A DNA stretch of 64,000 bases from Rhodococcus sp. ABRD24 (GTDB lineage: Bacteria > Actinomycetota > Actinomycetes > Mycobacteriales > Mycobacteriaceae): the NCBI RefSeq assembly GCF_004328705.1, contig NZ_CP035319.1:1-64000 (forward strand), in the 5' to 3' direction. The translations under genes were made by a program, and so were the position numbers. Under the pieces are notes generated by a model. That model did no database searches and was not told the origin of the DNA. It saw only the letters and a program-made list of their open reading frames with translations. Below, one piece after another: positions 50,067 through 60,571 of this stretch (the stretch's first letter is position 1; every line of letters starts with the position of its first letter).

Positions 50067-50098
50067 CGATGGATGCCCACCGCGGTGGGCATCCATCG
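50067..50098. terminator. Bidirectional terminator between fabH-like gene and cobIJ
   Basis: A perfect 32-base palindrome (two 16-base arms without a spacer, so the hairpin loop must use central bases) lies between convergent genes. Confidence 0.7.
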
Positions 50099-50107
50099 CG
50101 ATTCGGC

Positions 50108-51610
50108 TCAGCTCGGATAGTGCCTCGGTGTGAATACCATTGTCCCGTGCGGGTTCTCGACGACGGTCGTCTGTGACGAGCCGACGATGAGCAGGCATCG
50201 CATGTCGACATCGGCCGGATCGAGGTCGGCCAACCGGACGATCTTGATCGACTCATCCGGCCCGGCGATGTCCCGGCCGATGATCACCGGAGTGTCGGGG
50301 GAGCGGTGTTCGAGCACGAGGTCGCGCATCGCGGCGACCTGCCACGTGCGGGACTTCGAGGCCGGGTTGTAAACCGCGAACGCCATATCGGCCCCCGCGA
50401 CGGCGGAGATGCGCTTGGCCACGATGTCCCATGGCTTGAGCCGATCCGACAGCGACAGCATCGCGTAGTCGTGGCCCAGCGGCGCACCGACGCGGCTCGC
50501 GACGGCGTTGGCGGCGGTCAGGCCGGGCAGGATCCGGACCGGTACGCCCTGCCACTGCTCCTCGGCCGCCACCTCGAGCACGGCCGCGGCCATCGCGAAC
50601 ACGCCCGGATCGCCGGACGAGACGACCGCGACCCGCGCGCCGCGCTTGGCCATGTCCAGGGCCATCGCGGCCCGTTCGGCCTCGACACGGTTGTCGCTGG
50701 CGTGGCGGCGCTGTCCCGGCCGGACCGGGACCCGGTCGATGTAGGTGGTGTAGCCGACCAGGTCGGTGGCGCGGGCGAGTTCGCGTCGGACCTCAGGTGT
50801 CGTCCACTGCTGGTCACCCGGCCCGAGGCCCACCACGACCACCTCGCCGGTCGCCTGCGCGTCGCCCACGCGGCTGTTCGACGGGCTCGAAACGATCGCG
50901 ATCGAGAAGTACGGCACGTCCGCGTCGGCCACGTCGTCGGCTGCGGCGACGCGTTGACGGTCGGTGCTGGCCCGCTCGACGTAACGGGCCTCGTCGATCC
51001 GGCCGGAATCCTTGAGTGCCTGGCGCACAGCGGGATACGTGCGGCCGAGCTTCATGATCGCGGCCGCGTCGGTCTCGCGCAGGCGCCGGGTCAACTCCTC
51101 CTGTGGCAGCGTTCCGGGCAGAACCGTGAGCACCTCCTCGCCCTCGACCAGAGGCTCGGCCAGGGCGGCGGACGCGGCGCTGACGGCGGTGACGCCGGGG
51201 ATCACCTCGGTCTCGAACCGGTCGGCCAGACGCTTGTGCATGTGCATGTACGAGCTGTAGAACAGCGGATCACCGGCGGCGAGCAACGCGACACTGCGGC
51301 CCGCCTCCAGATGCGCGGCCAAGCGCGCGGCGGCCTGCTCGTAGAACTCGTCCATTGCGCCCTGGTAGCCGCCGGGGTGATCGATCGTCTCGGTGGTCAC
51401 CGGGTAGACCAGGTGCTCCTCGATCTGGCCGTCCCGCATGTACGGGGCGGCGACGCCGCGGGAGATGCTGCGCCCGTGCCGAGCACTGTGGAACGCGACG
51501 ACGTCGGCCTCGCCGATCACGCGGGCGGCCTTGACCGTCATCAACTCGGGGTCGCCGGGGCCGATGCCGACGCCCCACAGTTTTCCGGTCCCGTTCATGC
51601 TGGAGTTCAT
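50108..51610 (-). CDS. cobIJ: Bifunctional precorrin-2 C20- / precorrin-3B C17-methyltransferase
   Basis: Two tetrapyrrole methylases are fused in 500 residues. The CobI half (about 1-250) starts [19 protein letters not shown] and has [15 protein letters not shown]. The CobJ half (about 255-500) starts [15 protein letters not shown] and has [14 protein letters not shown]. They add methyl groups at C20 and, with ring contraction, C17. The ATG at 51610 overlaps the cobH stop by four bases. The same fusion is common in actinobacteria. Confidence 0.96.
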   Translation of the reverse strand: MNSSMNGTGKLWGVGIGPGDPELMTVKAARVIGEADVVAFHSARHGRSISRGVAAPYMRDGQIEEHLVYPVTTETIDHPGGYQGAMDEFYEQAAARLAAHLEAGRSVALLAAGDPLFYSSYMHMHKRLADRFETEVIPGVTAVSAASAALAEPLVEGEEVLTVLPGTLPQEELTRRLRETDAAAIMKLGRTYPAVRQALKDSGRIDEARYVERASTDRQRVAAADDVADADVPYFSIAIVSSPSNSRVGDAQATGEVVVVGLGPGDQQWTTPEVRRELARATDLVGYTTYIDRVPVRPGQRRHASDNRVEAERAAMALDMAKRGARVAVVSSGDPGVFAMAAAVLEVAAEEQWQGVPVRILPGLTAANAVASRVGAPLGHDYAMLSLSDRLKPWDIVAKRISAVAGADMAFAVYNPASKSRTWQVAAMRDLVLEHRSPDTPVIIGRDIAGPDESIKIVRLADLDPADVDMRCLLIVGSSQTTVVENPHGTMVFTPRHYPS

Positions 51611-52233
51611 TCGGTCTCGCTCGCAATCGCATTGACGGCGGCGGCGGTGATCGCGCTGCCGCCGCGGCGTCCACGCGCCACCAGATACTCGAGCCCGGCG
51701 GGATGCTCGATCAGCGCTTCCTTCGACTCCATCGCGCCGATGAACCCGACGGGTCCGCCGACGATCGCGGCGGGCCGCGGTGCACCGGCCTCGATGAGGT
51801 TCAGCAGGTGGAACAGGGCAGTGGGGGCGTTGCCGATCGCCACCACCGCGCCGTCGAGCTTGTCGCCCCACAACTCGAGTGCCGCGGCCGAGCGGGTGTT
51901 GTCGATCACCTTGGCCAGCACGGGAACTCGCGGATCGTCGAGCATGCACAGCACGTCGTTGTCGCGGGGCAGACGCTTCCGCGTGACGCCGGCGGCGACC
52001 ATCTTCGCGTCGCACAGGATCGGAGCACCGCGGCGTAGGGCTTCGCGCGCGTCGGCGATGACGTTCGGAGTGAACGCGATGTCGTCGACCAGATCGACCT
52101 GACCGCTCGCATGGATCATCCGAACGACCGCCTGCGAGACGTCGGCGGGGAACCGCGCGAGGTCGGACTCGGCCCGGATTGTCGCGAAGGACTGGCGATA
52201 AATCTCCGCACCGTCGCGGATGTAGTCGATCAT
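51607..52233 (-). CDS. cobH: Precorrin-8X methylmutase
   Basis: CobH moves the C11 methyl group to C12, giving hydrogenobyrinate. The 208-residue length is usual. Hallmarks are [34 protein letters not shown] and [19 protein letters not shown] at 52233 matches the conserved [12 protein letters not shown] start; an open extension of 14 codons overlaps the end of cobG and is rejected. Confidence 0.96.
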   Translation of the reverse strand: MIDYIRDGAEIYRQSFATIRAESDLARFPADVSQAVVRMIHASGQVDLVDDIAFTPNVIADAREALRRGAPILCDAKMVAAGVTRKRLPRDNDVLCMLDDPRVPVLAKVIDNTRSAAALELWGDKLDGAVVAIGNAPTALFHLLNLIEAGAPRPAAIVGGPVGFIGAMESKEALIEHPAGLEYLVARGRRGGSAITAAAVNAIASETE

Positions 52234-52252
52234 GCGCCACACGATAGAGGCA

Positions 52253-53416
52253 TCACGCGGGCCCGTTTTCAGCACGGTCGGGACGGCTCGCCGTCGTCCG
52301 GTAACCGTCGACGTCCGCGACCACGTCGGCTACCTGACCACGCGGGCGCCCGCACTTACGTGCGCACCCGGACCAGTGCTGACGGCCCTCGGCGGGCAAG
52401 TCGTCGTTCTCGATCGCTTGCCGAGCGTCGGCCCGGACGTCGGTGAGAGACTTGGCGCAGCCCGGCCGCCCCGCGCACGCACTGACCTGCAAATAGGGCG
52501 AGTTCTCGTCGAAGATGAGGCCCATCGGCGCGAGCACCCGTACGACCTGCTCGGCGGCCCACTCCTCGAGGTCGGGCAGCAGCAGCGACCGCCACGGGGT
52601 GACGACGATCGGCTTCTCGACGGCGGCGAGGAATTCCGCGAGCCTGGCCGGGAGGGTGCCGAACGCGAGACCGGCGGCGAGAGTGACACCGCCGTCGGCC
52701 TGGTCCAGCCAACCGATCGGGCCGCGTTCGATGGCCCCGGGGAGTTGCACCGGATCGCCGTATTCGAGCCCGAGCCGGGCCAACACACGTTCGGTGCCGC
52801 CCGGCACCTCGTTGAGCCGCCACGCGTCGCCGCGGATCTCGGCGAACAGGCGCGCCGATGCCAGCAGCACGTCGACCGCGTCCGCCGCCGCGAGCCGGGC
52901 CCCGGTGTCCTCACCGGCGAGGACCAGCGCGAACAAGTCGTCATCGAGGGCGTGCACACCGAAGTCGCCGCGCAGGCCCGAGATGTCGCCGGTTCCGTCG
53001 TCGAACGTGAACAGCGTCCGTCCGGGCAGTTCGGCCAGCGTCGGGTCGGCGCACAGCCGGCGGTCCAGGTCGGTGACCAGCCCGCGCACATCGGCGTGGC
53101 CGCCGATCCGCCCCGACAGCGGCGAGGCGAGAATGTTGCGCACCCGCTCGTGGGTGGTGGACGGCAGCAGCCCGACATCGGCGATGCGGCGGGCGAACTC
53201 CTCGGGGTTGGCGACCGCACGCAACTGGACGTTGCCGCGCGAGGTCAGCTCGATCTCGCCGTTGCCGATCTCCTGTGCTGCCGTCGCAAGGGCCTGGAGC
53301 TGCGGCGACGTGATGGCCCCGCCCGGGAGGCGGACGCGGGCGAGTGGACCGTCGGCGGCCTGGTGGACCTGGAGAGCACCCGGGCACTTGTCCGGGCCGG
53401 AGCGTGGAGATGGCAC
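52253..53416 (-). CDS. cobG: Precorrin-3B synthase
   Basis: CobG is an oxygenase with a 4Fe-4S cluster that hydroxylates precorrin-3A, the aerobic-pathway step. The 387-residue protein belongs to the nitrite/sulphite-reductase fold. The cluster cysteines are visible in [10 protein letters not shown] and [15 protein letters not shown] at 53416 lies six bases after TAGCCT on the minus strand. It is followed by cobH after 19 bases and is divergent from cobN. Confidence 0.94.
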   Translation of the reverse strand: MPSPRSGPDKCPGALQVHQAADGPLARVRLPGGAITSPQLQALATAAQEIGNGEIELTSRGNVQLRAVANPEEFARRIADVGLLPSTTHERVRNILASPLSGRIGGHADVRGLVTDLDRRLCADPTLAELPGRTLFTFDDGTGDISGLRGDFGVHALDDDLFALVLAGEDTGARLAAADAVDVLLASARLFAEIRGDAWRLNEVPGGTERVLARLGLEYGDPVQLPGAIERGPIGWLDQADGGVTLAAGLAFGTLPARLAEFLAAVEKPIVVTPWRSLLLPDLEEWAAEQVVRVLAPMGLIFDENSPYLQVSACAGRPGCAKSLTDVRADARQAIENDDLPAEGRQHWSGCARKCGRPRGQVADVVADVDGYRTTASRPDRAENGPA

Positions 53417-53422
53417 GTCCCC

Positions 53423-53428
53423 AGGCTA
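53423..53428 (-). promoter_or_regulatory. -10 box of cobG (leaderless start)
   Basis: TAGCCT on the minus strand is followed by six bases and the GTG at 53416. A leaderless cobG cannot carry a 5' riboswitch, in contrast to cobN. Confidence 0.6.
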
Positions 53429-53481
53429 GAGAAGTGTGGGGACCGGTGTGCACACGCCTGACCGGTAGGATCACCGGGACC

Positions 53482-53610
53482 GCGGCAGAAGAGGAAGCCG
53501 GTGAGATTCCGGGCGGTCGCGCCACTGTGAAAGTCAGACCCTCTTCCGCCGCCCGAACCGCTTCGACGAGTCCCGACTCGTGGAGCCCTGCCGTGGGGCG
53601 CGAAACCCCA
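53482..53610 (+). promoter_or_regulatory. Cobalamin riboswitch upstream of cobN
   Basis: The conserved core is visible as GCCGGTGAGATTCCGG (53497-53512), GCCACTGTGA (53521-53530) and a B12-box-like AGTCAGACC (53532-53540). A closing stem pairs 53482-53493 with 53541-53552 with one mismatch. Two further hairpins (53566-53581 and 53594-53610) precede the GAAAGG ribosome-binding site and are a plausible expression platform acting on translation. A candidate -10 box TAGGAT lies at 53466-53471. The exact 5' limit is uncertain. High B12 should lower cobN expression. Confidence 0.85.
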
Positions 53611-53624
53611 GAAAGGCTGCAACA

Positions 53625-56600
53625 GTGATCCTGCTGCTGTCGACGTCCGACACCGACCTGCTCAGCGCCCGTGCCAGCGGCGCCGACTACCGCTGGGCCA
53701 ACCCGGCCCGACTGCTGGGCGGTGCCGACGGGTCGTTCCGCGGGCTCCACTCCGACGAGGACCTGCCCGGGCTGCTCGACGGCGTCGACCTGGTCGTGGT
53801 CCGCATCCTGGGCGGCCGCAGGGCGTGGGAGGACGGCATCGACGCGGTGCTCGCGTCCGGGCTGCCGGCGGTGGTGCTGGGCGGTGAGCAGGCCCCGGAT
53901 GCCGAACTGATGGAGTGCTCGACCGTTCCCGCCGGCATCGCCGCCGAGGCGCACACCTACCTCGCCGAGGGCGGCGCCGACAACCTGCGTCAGCTGCACA
54001 ACTTTCTGTCCGACACGGTGTTGCTCACCGGACACGGCTTCGAGCCCGCGGTGCACCTGCCGAACTGGGGGATGTTGGAGCGGAGCTTGCGGAGCGACCG
54101 TGTCGCCGGCGCGGGAGTCGATTCTCCGACGGTCGCGGTGCTCTACTACCGAGCGCAGCACCTGGCGGGGAACACCGCGTACATCGAGGCGCTGTGCCGG
54201 GCGATCGAGGACGCCGGGGCGAACCCGCTGCCGATCTTCTGCGCATCGCTGCGCACCGCGCCCGCCGATCTGCTCGAAACGCTGCGGCGTGCCGATGCGA
54301 TGGTCGTGACCGTACTGGCGGCCGGCGGCACCAAGCCTGCGAATGCGCAGGCCGGCGGCGACGACGAGGCGTGGGACGTCGCCGAACTCGCCGCGCTCGA
54401 CGTGCCGATCCTGCAGGGCCTGTGCCTGACCAGCAGCCGCGAGGCGTGGGAGGCCAATGACGACGGCATGTCCCCGCTGGACGTGGCCACCCAGGTTGCG
54501 GTCCCCGAGTTCGACGGGCGCCTGATCACGGTGCCGTTCTCGTTCAAGGAGATCGATGCCGACGGTCTCACCGCCTATGTCCCGGATGCCGAGCGCGCCG
54601 CCCGTGTCGCCGGCATCGCCGTCCGCCACGCGAATCTGCGTCGAATTCCCAACCCGGACAAGAAGATTGCGCTCATGCTGTCGGCGTACCCGACCAAGCA
54701 TGCTCGGATCGGCAATGCCGTCGGCCTCGACACCCCGGCCAGTGCGATCGACCTGCTCACCGCGATGCGCGAGCACGGGTACGACCTCGGACCGGTCGAC
54801 GGCGACGACGCGCTGCCCGGTCTCGCCGCCAAGGACGGGGACGCGCTGATCCACGCGCTCATCGCCGCGGGCGGACAGGATCCGGACTGGCTCACCGCCG
54901 AGCAACTCGAGGGCAACCCGATCCGCATCTCCGCCGCCCGCTACCGCGAGTGGTTCGCGACGTTGCCGCAGGACTTCCGCGACGGTGTCGAGGAGCACTG
55001 GGGCGCTGCGCCCGGCGCGCTGTACGTGGATCGGTCGTCCGATCCCGACGGCGAGATCGTCATCGCCGCGATCCGCGCCGGCAACGTCGTGCTGATGGTG
55101 CAGCCGCCGCGTGGCTTCGGCGAGAACCCGGTTGCGATCTACCACGACCCGGATCTGCCGCCGAGCCACCACTACCTGGCCGCGTACCGCTGGATCGGAG
55201 CGGAGGTGGCTGCGGGAGGTTTCGGTGCAGACGCGATCGTGCATCTCGGTAAGCACGGCAACCTCGAGTGGCTGCCCGGCAAGACCCTGGGTATGTCGGC
55301 GTCGTGCGGCACCGACGCCGCGCTCGGCGATCTGCCGATGATCTACCCGTTCCTGGTCAACGATCCGGGCGAGGGGACGCAGGCCAAGCGCCGCGCGCAC
55401 GCCACCCTGGTCGACCACCTGATCCCGCCGATGGCGCGCGCCGAGTCCTACGGCGACATCTCCCGCCTCGAGCAGCTGCTCGACGAGCACTCGAACATCT
55501 CGGCGCTGGACCCGGCGAAGCTGCCCGCGATCCGCCAGCAGATCTGGACGCTGATGCGCGCCGCGAAGATGGACCACGACCTGGGCCTGACCGAGCGTCC
55601 CGAGGAGGACGTGTTCGACGACATGCTCATGCACGTCGACGGCTGGCTGTGCGAGATCAAGGACGTCCAGATCCGCGACGGCCTGCACATCCTGGGCCGG
55701 GCGCCGGAGGGCGACGCCGAGGTCGAGTTGGTGCTCGCGATGCTGCGTGCCCGGCAGATGTGGGGCGGCGAGCAGTCGGTGCCCGGTCTGCGGGAGGCGT
55801 TGGGGCTCAGCGAGGCCGAAGTCGGGGTGAACGGAGCCGAGGACCGCGGCCGAGTGGACGAGATCGAGGCACAGGCGCATGCGTTGCTCGCCGCGCTGGC
55901 CGAGACGAACTGGGATCCGGAGGCTGCCGACCGCCTGTCCGACGACGACACCGTCCGCCAGATCCTGCGCTTCGCCGCAACCGAGGTGGTGCCGCGGCTA
56001 CGGCAGACCTCCGGCGAGATCGCCCAGGTGCTGCACGCGCTGGACGGCGGCTTCATCGCCGCGGGCCCCTCTGGTTCGCCGCTGCGCGGACTGATCAACG
56101 TGCTGCCCACCGGCCGCAACTTCTACTCTGTCGATCCGAAGGCGGTGCCGTCGCGGCTGGCGTGGGAGACCGGTCAGGCGATGGCCGAGTCGCTCGCCGC
56201 CCGCTACCGCGCCGACCACGGCGAATGGCCGAAGTCCGTGGGTCTGTCGGTGTGGGGCACGTCCGCGATGCGGACCTCAGGTGACGACATCGCCGAGGTC
56301 TTCGCGCTGCTCGGTGTCCGCCCGGTGTGGGACGAGGCGTCGCGCCGCGTCACCAGCCTCGAGGTGATCGACCTCGCCGAACTCGGCCGGCCACGCATCG
56401 ACGTCACCGTCCGGATCAGCGGCTTCTTCCGCGACGCGTTCCCACACGTGCTGGCGCTGCTCGACGACGCCGTCCGCTTGGTCGCCGGTCTCGACGAGTC
56501 GCCCGAGGACAACTACGTCCGTGCACACGCCCAGGCGGACATGGCCGAGCACGGCGACGACCGCCGCGCCACCACCCGCATCTTCGGGTCCAAACCCGGC

Positions 56601-57293
56601 ACGTACGGCGCCGGCCTGCTGCAGCTGATCGACTCGAAGAACTGGCGGAACGACGCCGACCTGGCGCAGGTGTACACCACATGGGGCGGCTACGCGTACG
56701 GGCGCGGCCTCGACGGTGTTCCGGCGTCGGACGACATGCGCAGCGCCTACAAGCGAATCGCGGTGGCGGCCAAGAACACCGATACCCGCGAGCACGACAT
56801 CGCCGACTCGGACGACTATTTCCAGTACCACGGCGGTATGGTCGCCACCGTCCGCGCGCTCACCGGCAAGTCCCCGGAGGCGTACATCGGTGACAGCACC
56901 CGCCCCGATGCCGTCCGCACCCGGACGCTGTCGGAGGAGACCGCCCGCGTCTTCCGGGCCCGCGTGGTGAACCCGCGCTGGCTCGAGGCGATGCGCCGGC
57001 ACGGCTACAAGGGCGCGTTCGAGATGGCCGCCACCGTCGACTACCTGTTCGGCTACGACGCGACCACCAATGTCGTTGCGGACTGGATGTACGAGAAGCT
57101 CGCCGAGACGTACGTGCTGGACGAGCAGAACCGCAAGTTCATGTCCGAGTCGAATCCGTGGGCGCTGCACGGCATCTCCGAGCGTCTGCTCGAGGCCGTG
57201 GAGCGGAAGATGTGGGAGGAGCCGTCACCCGAGGTGCTCGACGGCCTGCGGCAGGTGTACCTCGAGACCGAGGGTGAGCTCGAGGGGGAGTGA
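53625..57293 (+). CDS. cobN: Cobaltochelatase subunit CobN
   Basis: CobN is the large, substrate-binding subunit of the ATP-dependent aerobic cobaltochelatase, which inserts cobalt into hydrogenobyrinate a,c-diamide with CobS and CobT partners. The 1222-residue size is normal. Conserved stretches include HLGKHGNLEWLPGK, MIYPFLVNDPGEGTQAKRR and RISGFFRDAFPH. GTG at 53625 follows a GAAAGG site after the riboswitch; a 15-codon open extension lies inside the riboswitch and is rejected. No CobS/CobT gene is in the window. Confidence 0.97.
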   Translation: MILLLSTSDTDLLSARASGADYRWANPARLLGGADGSFRGLHSDEDLPGLLDGVDLVVVRILGGRRAWEDGIDAVLASGLPAVVLGGEQAPDAELMECSTVPAGIAAEAHTYLAEGGADNLRQLHNFLSDTVLLTGHGFEPAVHLPNWGMLERSLRSDRVAGAGVDSPTVAVLYYRAQHLAGNTAYIEALCRAIEDAGANPLPIFCASLRTAPADLLETLRRADAMVVTVLAAGGTKPANAQAGGDDEAWDVAELAALDVPILQGLCLTSSREAWEANDDGMSPLDVATQVAVPEFDGRLITVPFSFKEIDADGLTAYVPDAERAARVAGIAVRHANLRRIPNPDKKIALMLSAYPTKHARIGNAVGLDTPASAIDLLTAMREHGYDLGPVDGDDALPGLAAKDGDALIHALIAAGGQDPDWLTAEQLEGNPIRISAARYREWFATLPQDFRDGVEEHWGAAPGALYVDRSSDPDGEIVIAAIRAGNVVLMVQPPRGFGENPVAIYHDPDLPPSHHYLAAYRWIGAEVAAGGFGADAIVHLGKHGNLEWLPGKTLGMSASCGTDAALGDLPMIYPFLVNDPGEGTQAKRRAHATLVDHLIPPMARAESYGDISRLEQLLDEHSNISALDPAKLPAIRQQIWTLMRAAKMDHDLGLTERPEEDVFDDMLMHVDGWLCEIKDVQIRDGLHILGRAPEGDAEVELVLAMLRARQMWGGEQSVPGLREALGLSEAEVGVNGAEDRGRVDEIEAQAHALLAALAETNWDPEAADRLSDDDTVRQILRFAATEVVPRLRQTSGEIAQVLHALDGGFIAAGPSGSPLRGLINVLPTGRNFYSVDPKAVPSRLAWETGQAMAESLAARYRADHGEWPKSVGLSVWGTSAMRTSGDDIAEVFALLGVRPVWDEASRRVTSLEVIDLAELGRPRIDVTVRISGFFRDAFPHVLALLDDAVRLVAGLDESPEDNYVRAHAQADMAEHGDDRRATTRIFGSKPGTYGAGLLQLIDSKNWRNDADLAQVYTTWGGYAYGRGLDGVPASDDMRSAYKRIAVAAKNTDTREHDIADSDDYFQYHGGMVATVRALTGKSPEAYIGDSTRPDAVRTRTLSEETARVFRARVVNPRWLEAMRRHGYKGAFEMAATVDYLFGYDATTNVVADWMYEKLAETYVLDEQNRKFMSESNPWALHGISERLLEAVERKMWEEPSPEVLDGLRQVYLETEGELEGE

Positions 57294-57309
57294 GGCGCTG
57301 CGCGCCTTT
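57293..57309 (+). terminator. Terminator after cobN
   Basis: A 6-bp GC stem (57293-57298 against 57302-57307) with a three-base loop and a short T-run overlaps the cobN stop codon. Confidence 0.5.
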
Positions 57310-57565
57310 CCGTTGATAGTTTACGAAATCCCAGCCTTGGACGTCACGCCGATCGCAGGGTACGTCGAACAGGTGACCGTCACCGTTGCCGGCGGACAAT
57401 CTCGACTCGTATCAGGTGTCAAGCAACGCGCTCGACTACTGACGCACCATTTGTGTGATGCCAGCCTGGACCAGGTCGATAGCAAGTCCGGGCCTCGGTG
57501 ACCACCTGGTATTGGAGCTCACGCAGCCAAACTCGCCCGCCGTTTCCACACGATCAGGTCGGATG
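57310..57565. other. Intergenic region at the start of the accessory stretch
   Basis: No supported gene. An open plus-strand frame continues from inside cobN to 57501 but has no start of its own and no recognisable similarity. Composition becomes more AT-rich from here to the right. Confidence 0.5.
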
Positions 57566-60055
57566 TTAGCGCTTGGCATTCCGTTTGCCACTCCTTCTTA
57601 GGTTTCCATTCATCCATTTTGGTTGCCGGAAGGCATTCGGATGGAGTCGCTTCTTGAGATCGGAAGGCGGACGTAGCGTGCTCAGGCTGGCCGTAAGTGC
57701 CGTGTCGAGAGGTCCGATGTGCCCGTCGTAGTAGGCGTCGATGAGGTCTCTAGTCGCTTCGTCGTAGAGGAATACGACCCCGCGGGGAATACCGAGTTGG
57801 TACTTCTTTGCCCTCAGATAGTCACGAAGTCCCTTCTCGGTGCTTACCGAATCGGCCCCGGGCGGACTGGTGGCCCATACCAGGATCCATCCCTCAGCTG
57901 GGTCCACACTTGCGGTGATTGGCACAGTCAGACTGCGCCCCAGGCCGTTCGGTGATGGGTTGTCGAGAAGGTCGCTAGGGTAGCGCGCGAACTGACGCTG
58001 AGTCTGCGTTGACGCCGACAACAGCGTTGCAGTGATGCTGAGCCAGCCTGTGATCTTCTGGGACTGCAGCTCGTCGAGTAGTGGCCTGATTGGGGATGCC
58101 ACCATCGTGGGCTTTGGTACAGATCCGGAGTCGTCTCCTGTGCGATTTCTTGCGTAGTACCAGCTATCGAGTTGATCAGTGCGACTGGTCAGGAGGGCTG
58201 GCTGTTGTGCCCGGAAGCGGCGTAGTTCAGCGGTGGTCGGTGCATGCATGAATGGGAACGCGACACGCACTTGTGCGGGGTCAGGTTCGACCCATAGGCC
58301 TTCCTCGAAGAAGTGAAGGAACAAATCGAGTTCATCAGGTGCACTGAACATGACAGTGACGTCAGGGTGGCGTCGTCGACGGAGGTATAGGAGGAACTCC
58401 GCAGGGTGGTCTACCAGCTCGGAGATGAGTTCGAAATCGTGCAGCGACACAGTCCAGGGGATGTTATCGAGCGCGAGTAGATCTGCTCGGACTAGCTCTG
58501 CGGTAGCAGAGAGGACGGCCGAGATGTCGTCGAGGCTCACTGCAATGGTGTGGATCTCACGGATGTGGCTGAGGTCGACCCATCCTTCTGATTCGATGCG
58601 GAGTCCGCGGTCTCGTTCGATGCCATCGCGGATTCGGCTCGCTTGATCCGCAGCCTTGGTGATGATTCCGGTCAGGTCGGTCCGTATGCGTGCAGTCTTT
58701 CCGCCTCTGGCGAGGGCACTCAGTGCTACGGCCTTGTCCTCTACAACAATGGCGACGTCGTCGATGATGACCAGGTGGTCGCCCTCGACGCGCTTGGTGT
58801 ACCGCGCAGGATCGTTGGTTACTCGCTCAGCGTCGCTCGCCGGCACGTAGTACTCGAATCCGTCCCGGAAGTGGGCCCCGGGGAGAAGACGTCCGAGAGC
58901 CGAGCGCGTACGGGATTCGAGAAGGTCGCCGCGGTGCTTTGCGTATTTGCTCCACGCAGGCGACTTCTTGAGGTGCTCCTCGAGGCTTTCTCGGATGGCG
59001 ACTGTGTTAAGCGCGGGATGGGGCAGCATGACCCGTCCGGTATCGCTGGCGATGAGGGGTCGCGTGCGCATTGGGTTTCTTCCGGTGGTGAACGCGTCGA
59101 CGACCTCCGTGATTGAAAGCGTCCTGAGATCGACGCGGAACCGCTCGACGATGGTTGTGACGACGTCCTCGGCAACACCCGTATGCGTGACGATATCTTC
59201 GATCGCGACCGTAGCGGCACGGGCATCGGGCTCGAACATCGAGAAGAACGCGGACCGGGCGAGTTGCACCAGATCTTTGCCTGCCTCACCAGCGCGTGTT
59301 GCACACATCGCGTTCAACGTCGTCGAACGCATCGCATCGATACGGTCATTCATGCTCGTCTGCTGCAAGTGATCGCATGCATTCAGCACGGCGTGGGCTT
59401 CGGATGCATCGAAACCAAGTTCGTCCTTCAGCGCGGCGTGAACAGTCGGTTCGCCATCGAGAAGCGCAAGGTTGGTTTCCTCCGCCATCGCGGGGTACGA
59501 CGGATTGCGCATCAGGACTTCGGAGGCACGGATGCGCAATGACACCATCGTGAACTTGTCTTGCGGATCCGCTGCGATGAAGGTGCGTATCTGCGCCAGA
59601 TGGAGAAGCGCTTCGAGTTCGTCCTTTGCATTGGAGACGAATCCACTCATTTCTTGATCTTGGATCAGATCAGCGCCGGGACCAGGCCCGCTGGTCTCTT
59701 GCTGAGCGGCGAGGGCGATGAGTGCTAGCAATTCGACCAGTGCGGCACTTGCCTCAGCGGTGACGGGTGTTTCCCCCTCGGGCGCCATCGGCAAGAACGC
59801 CAGACGAGCTACTTCGATAAGCCGAATCGCGTCGAATCTTCGCAACCCCTCAACGAACTCGGCAACTGCCTCGTTGAACGCCGCATCGATCGCCGCCGAA
59901 GGATCCTCGGCCGCCGCGAACTCAACTATGAGTCGTTGCATCGCAGCCAGGGAGCCGACCAGTGCCTCTGCATGTAGGTCGAACGCCGACGTGGCCTGAT
60001 CAGCGCGGCGTCGCCGCTTCCTGCGCGTCTCGCGACGCTTTGTCCGTGAGGCCAT
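57566..60055 (-). CDS. Large protein with a central NERD-like PD-(D/E)XK nuclease domain
   Basis: An 829-residue soluble protein I cannot assign to a named family. Both ends are strongly basic (TKRRETRRKRRRR at the N-terminus; RRSGKRNAKR at the C-terminus), suggesting nucleic-acid contact. Residues 20-330 are mostly helical. Around 376-441 the motif order fits a NERD/PD-(D/E)XK nuclease: E380 in GDLLESRTRSALG, D426 in EGDHLVI, and E439-x-K441 in AIVVEDK, with the 13-residue D-to-E spacing of NERD domains. The C-terminal half (about 500-800) is alpha/beta and unrecognised. Third-position GC is clearly lower than in the core genes, so it is probably acquired. A defence or DNA-repair role is inference only. 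Confidence 0.75.
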   Translation of the reverse strand: MASRTKRRETRRKRRRRADQATSAFDLHAEALVGSLAAMQRLIVEFAAAEDPSAAIDAAFNEAVAEFVEGLRRFDAIRLIEVARLAFLPMAPEGETPVTAEASAALVELLALIALAAQQETSGPGPGADLIQDQEMSGFVSNAKDELEALLHLAQIRTFIAADPQDKFTMVSLRIRASEVLMRNPSYPAMAEETNLALLDGEPTVHAALKDELGFDASEAHAVLNACDHLQQTSMNDRIDAMRSTTLNAMCATRAGEAGKDLVQLARSAFFSMFEPDARAATVAIEDIVTHTGVAEDVVTTIVERFRVDLRTLSITEVVDAFTTGRNPMRTRPLIASDTGRVMLPHPALNTVAIRESLEEHLKKSPAWSKYAKHRGDLLESRTRSALGRLLPGAHFRDGFEYYVPASDAERVTNDPARYTKRVEGDHLVIIDDVAIVVEDKAVALSALARGGKTARIRTDLTGIITKAADQASRIRDGIERDRGLRIESEGWVDLSHIREIHTIAVSLDDISAVLSATAELVRADLLALDNIPWTVSLHDFELISELVDHPAEFLLYLRRRRHPDVTVMFSAPDELDLFLHFFEEGLWVEPDPAQVRVAFPFMHAPTTAELRRFRAQQPALLTSRTDQLDSWYYARNRTGDDSGSVPKPTMVASPIRPLLDELQSQKITGWLSITATLLSASTQTQRQFARYPSDLLDNPSPNGLGRSLTVPITASVDPAEGWILVWATSPPGADSVSTEKGLRDYLRAKKYQLGIPRGVVFLYDEATRDLIDAYYDGHIGPLDTALTASLSTLRPPSDLKKRLHPNAFRQPKWMNGNLRRSGKRNAKR

Positions 60056-60285
60056 AGCATAAATCCAAGCACACCAAGATCAAAGTTCGTAGTCGCCAGC
60101 AATGCGTTAGAGCGGCCAGCGTCCTGGCTTCGCCAAAGCTGAACTGACCGCCAGTAGCCGCGGCGGTGTGATGGCTGAGAGCCTTGTCGGGGCCGCCCGC
60201 ATAGGCCAAGTTCACCTGCCGGTGCGTCCCGCGTTCGCCGCAGGTGCCCGCCTGCACGTAGCCCACCAGGGGATGAGGCGTGCGC

Positions 60286-60514
60286 CCGGGCAGTCGTCGT
60301 CGAGTTCGGGGACGACAAGCTGCCGAGCTATCTCCTCGGTGCGATCGACCCCAATACTGGCAGGCCGGAGTTCGGCCTGGTCGACCATAACCTCTACCTC
60401 GATGACGCGGCCCTATTCCGCGTGTCCACGCAGATGATCCGCGGGCCGCACTGCGGATTCAGCTGTCATACACAGCTGGCGCTGTTCGCGACGATCGTGA
60501 TTGCTTCGGAGTGA
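60286..60514 (+). pseudogene. Possible gene remnant (C-terminal fragment)
   Basis: About 75 sense codons end at the TGA at 60512. The stretch has ordinary amino-acid composition and two close cysteines (HCGFSCHTQ), but no start codon or ribosome-binding site. I do not recognise the family; chance cannot be excluded. Confidence 0.3.
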
Positions 60515-60565
60515 CATGGAGGCATCAGAGAGTCCCTCTATGCGAACGTGATCACGGCAAGCGCA

Positions 60566-60571
60566 TACTGT
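60566..60571 (+). promoter_or_regulatory. -10 box of the DUF4160 gene (leaderless start)
   Basis: TACTGT, identical to the pafA box, is followed by six bases and the GTG at 60578. Confidence 0.55.
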
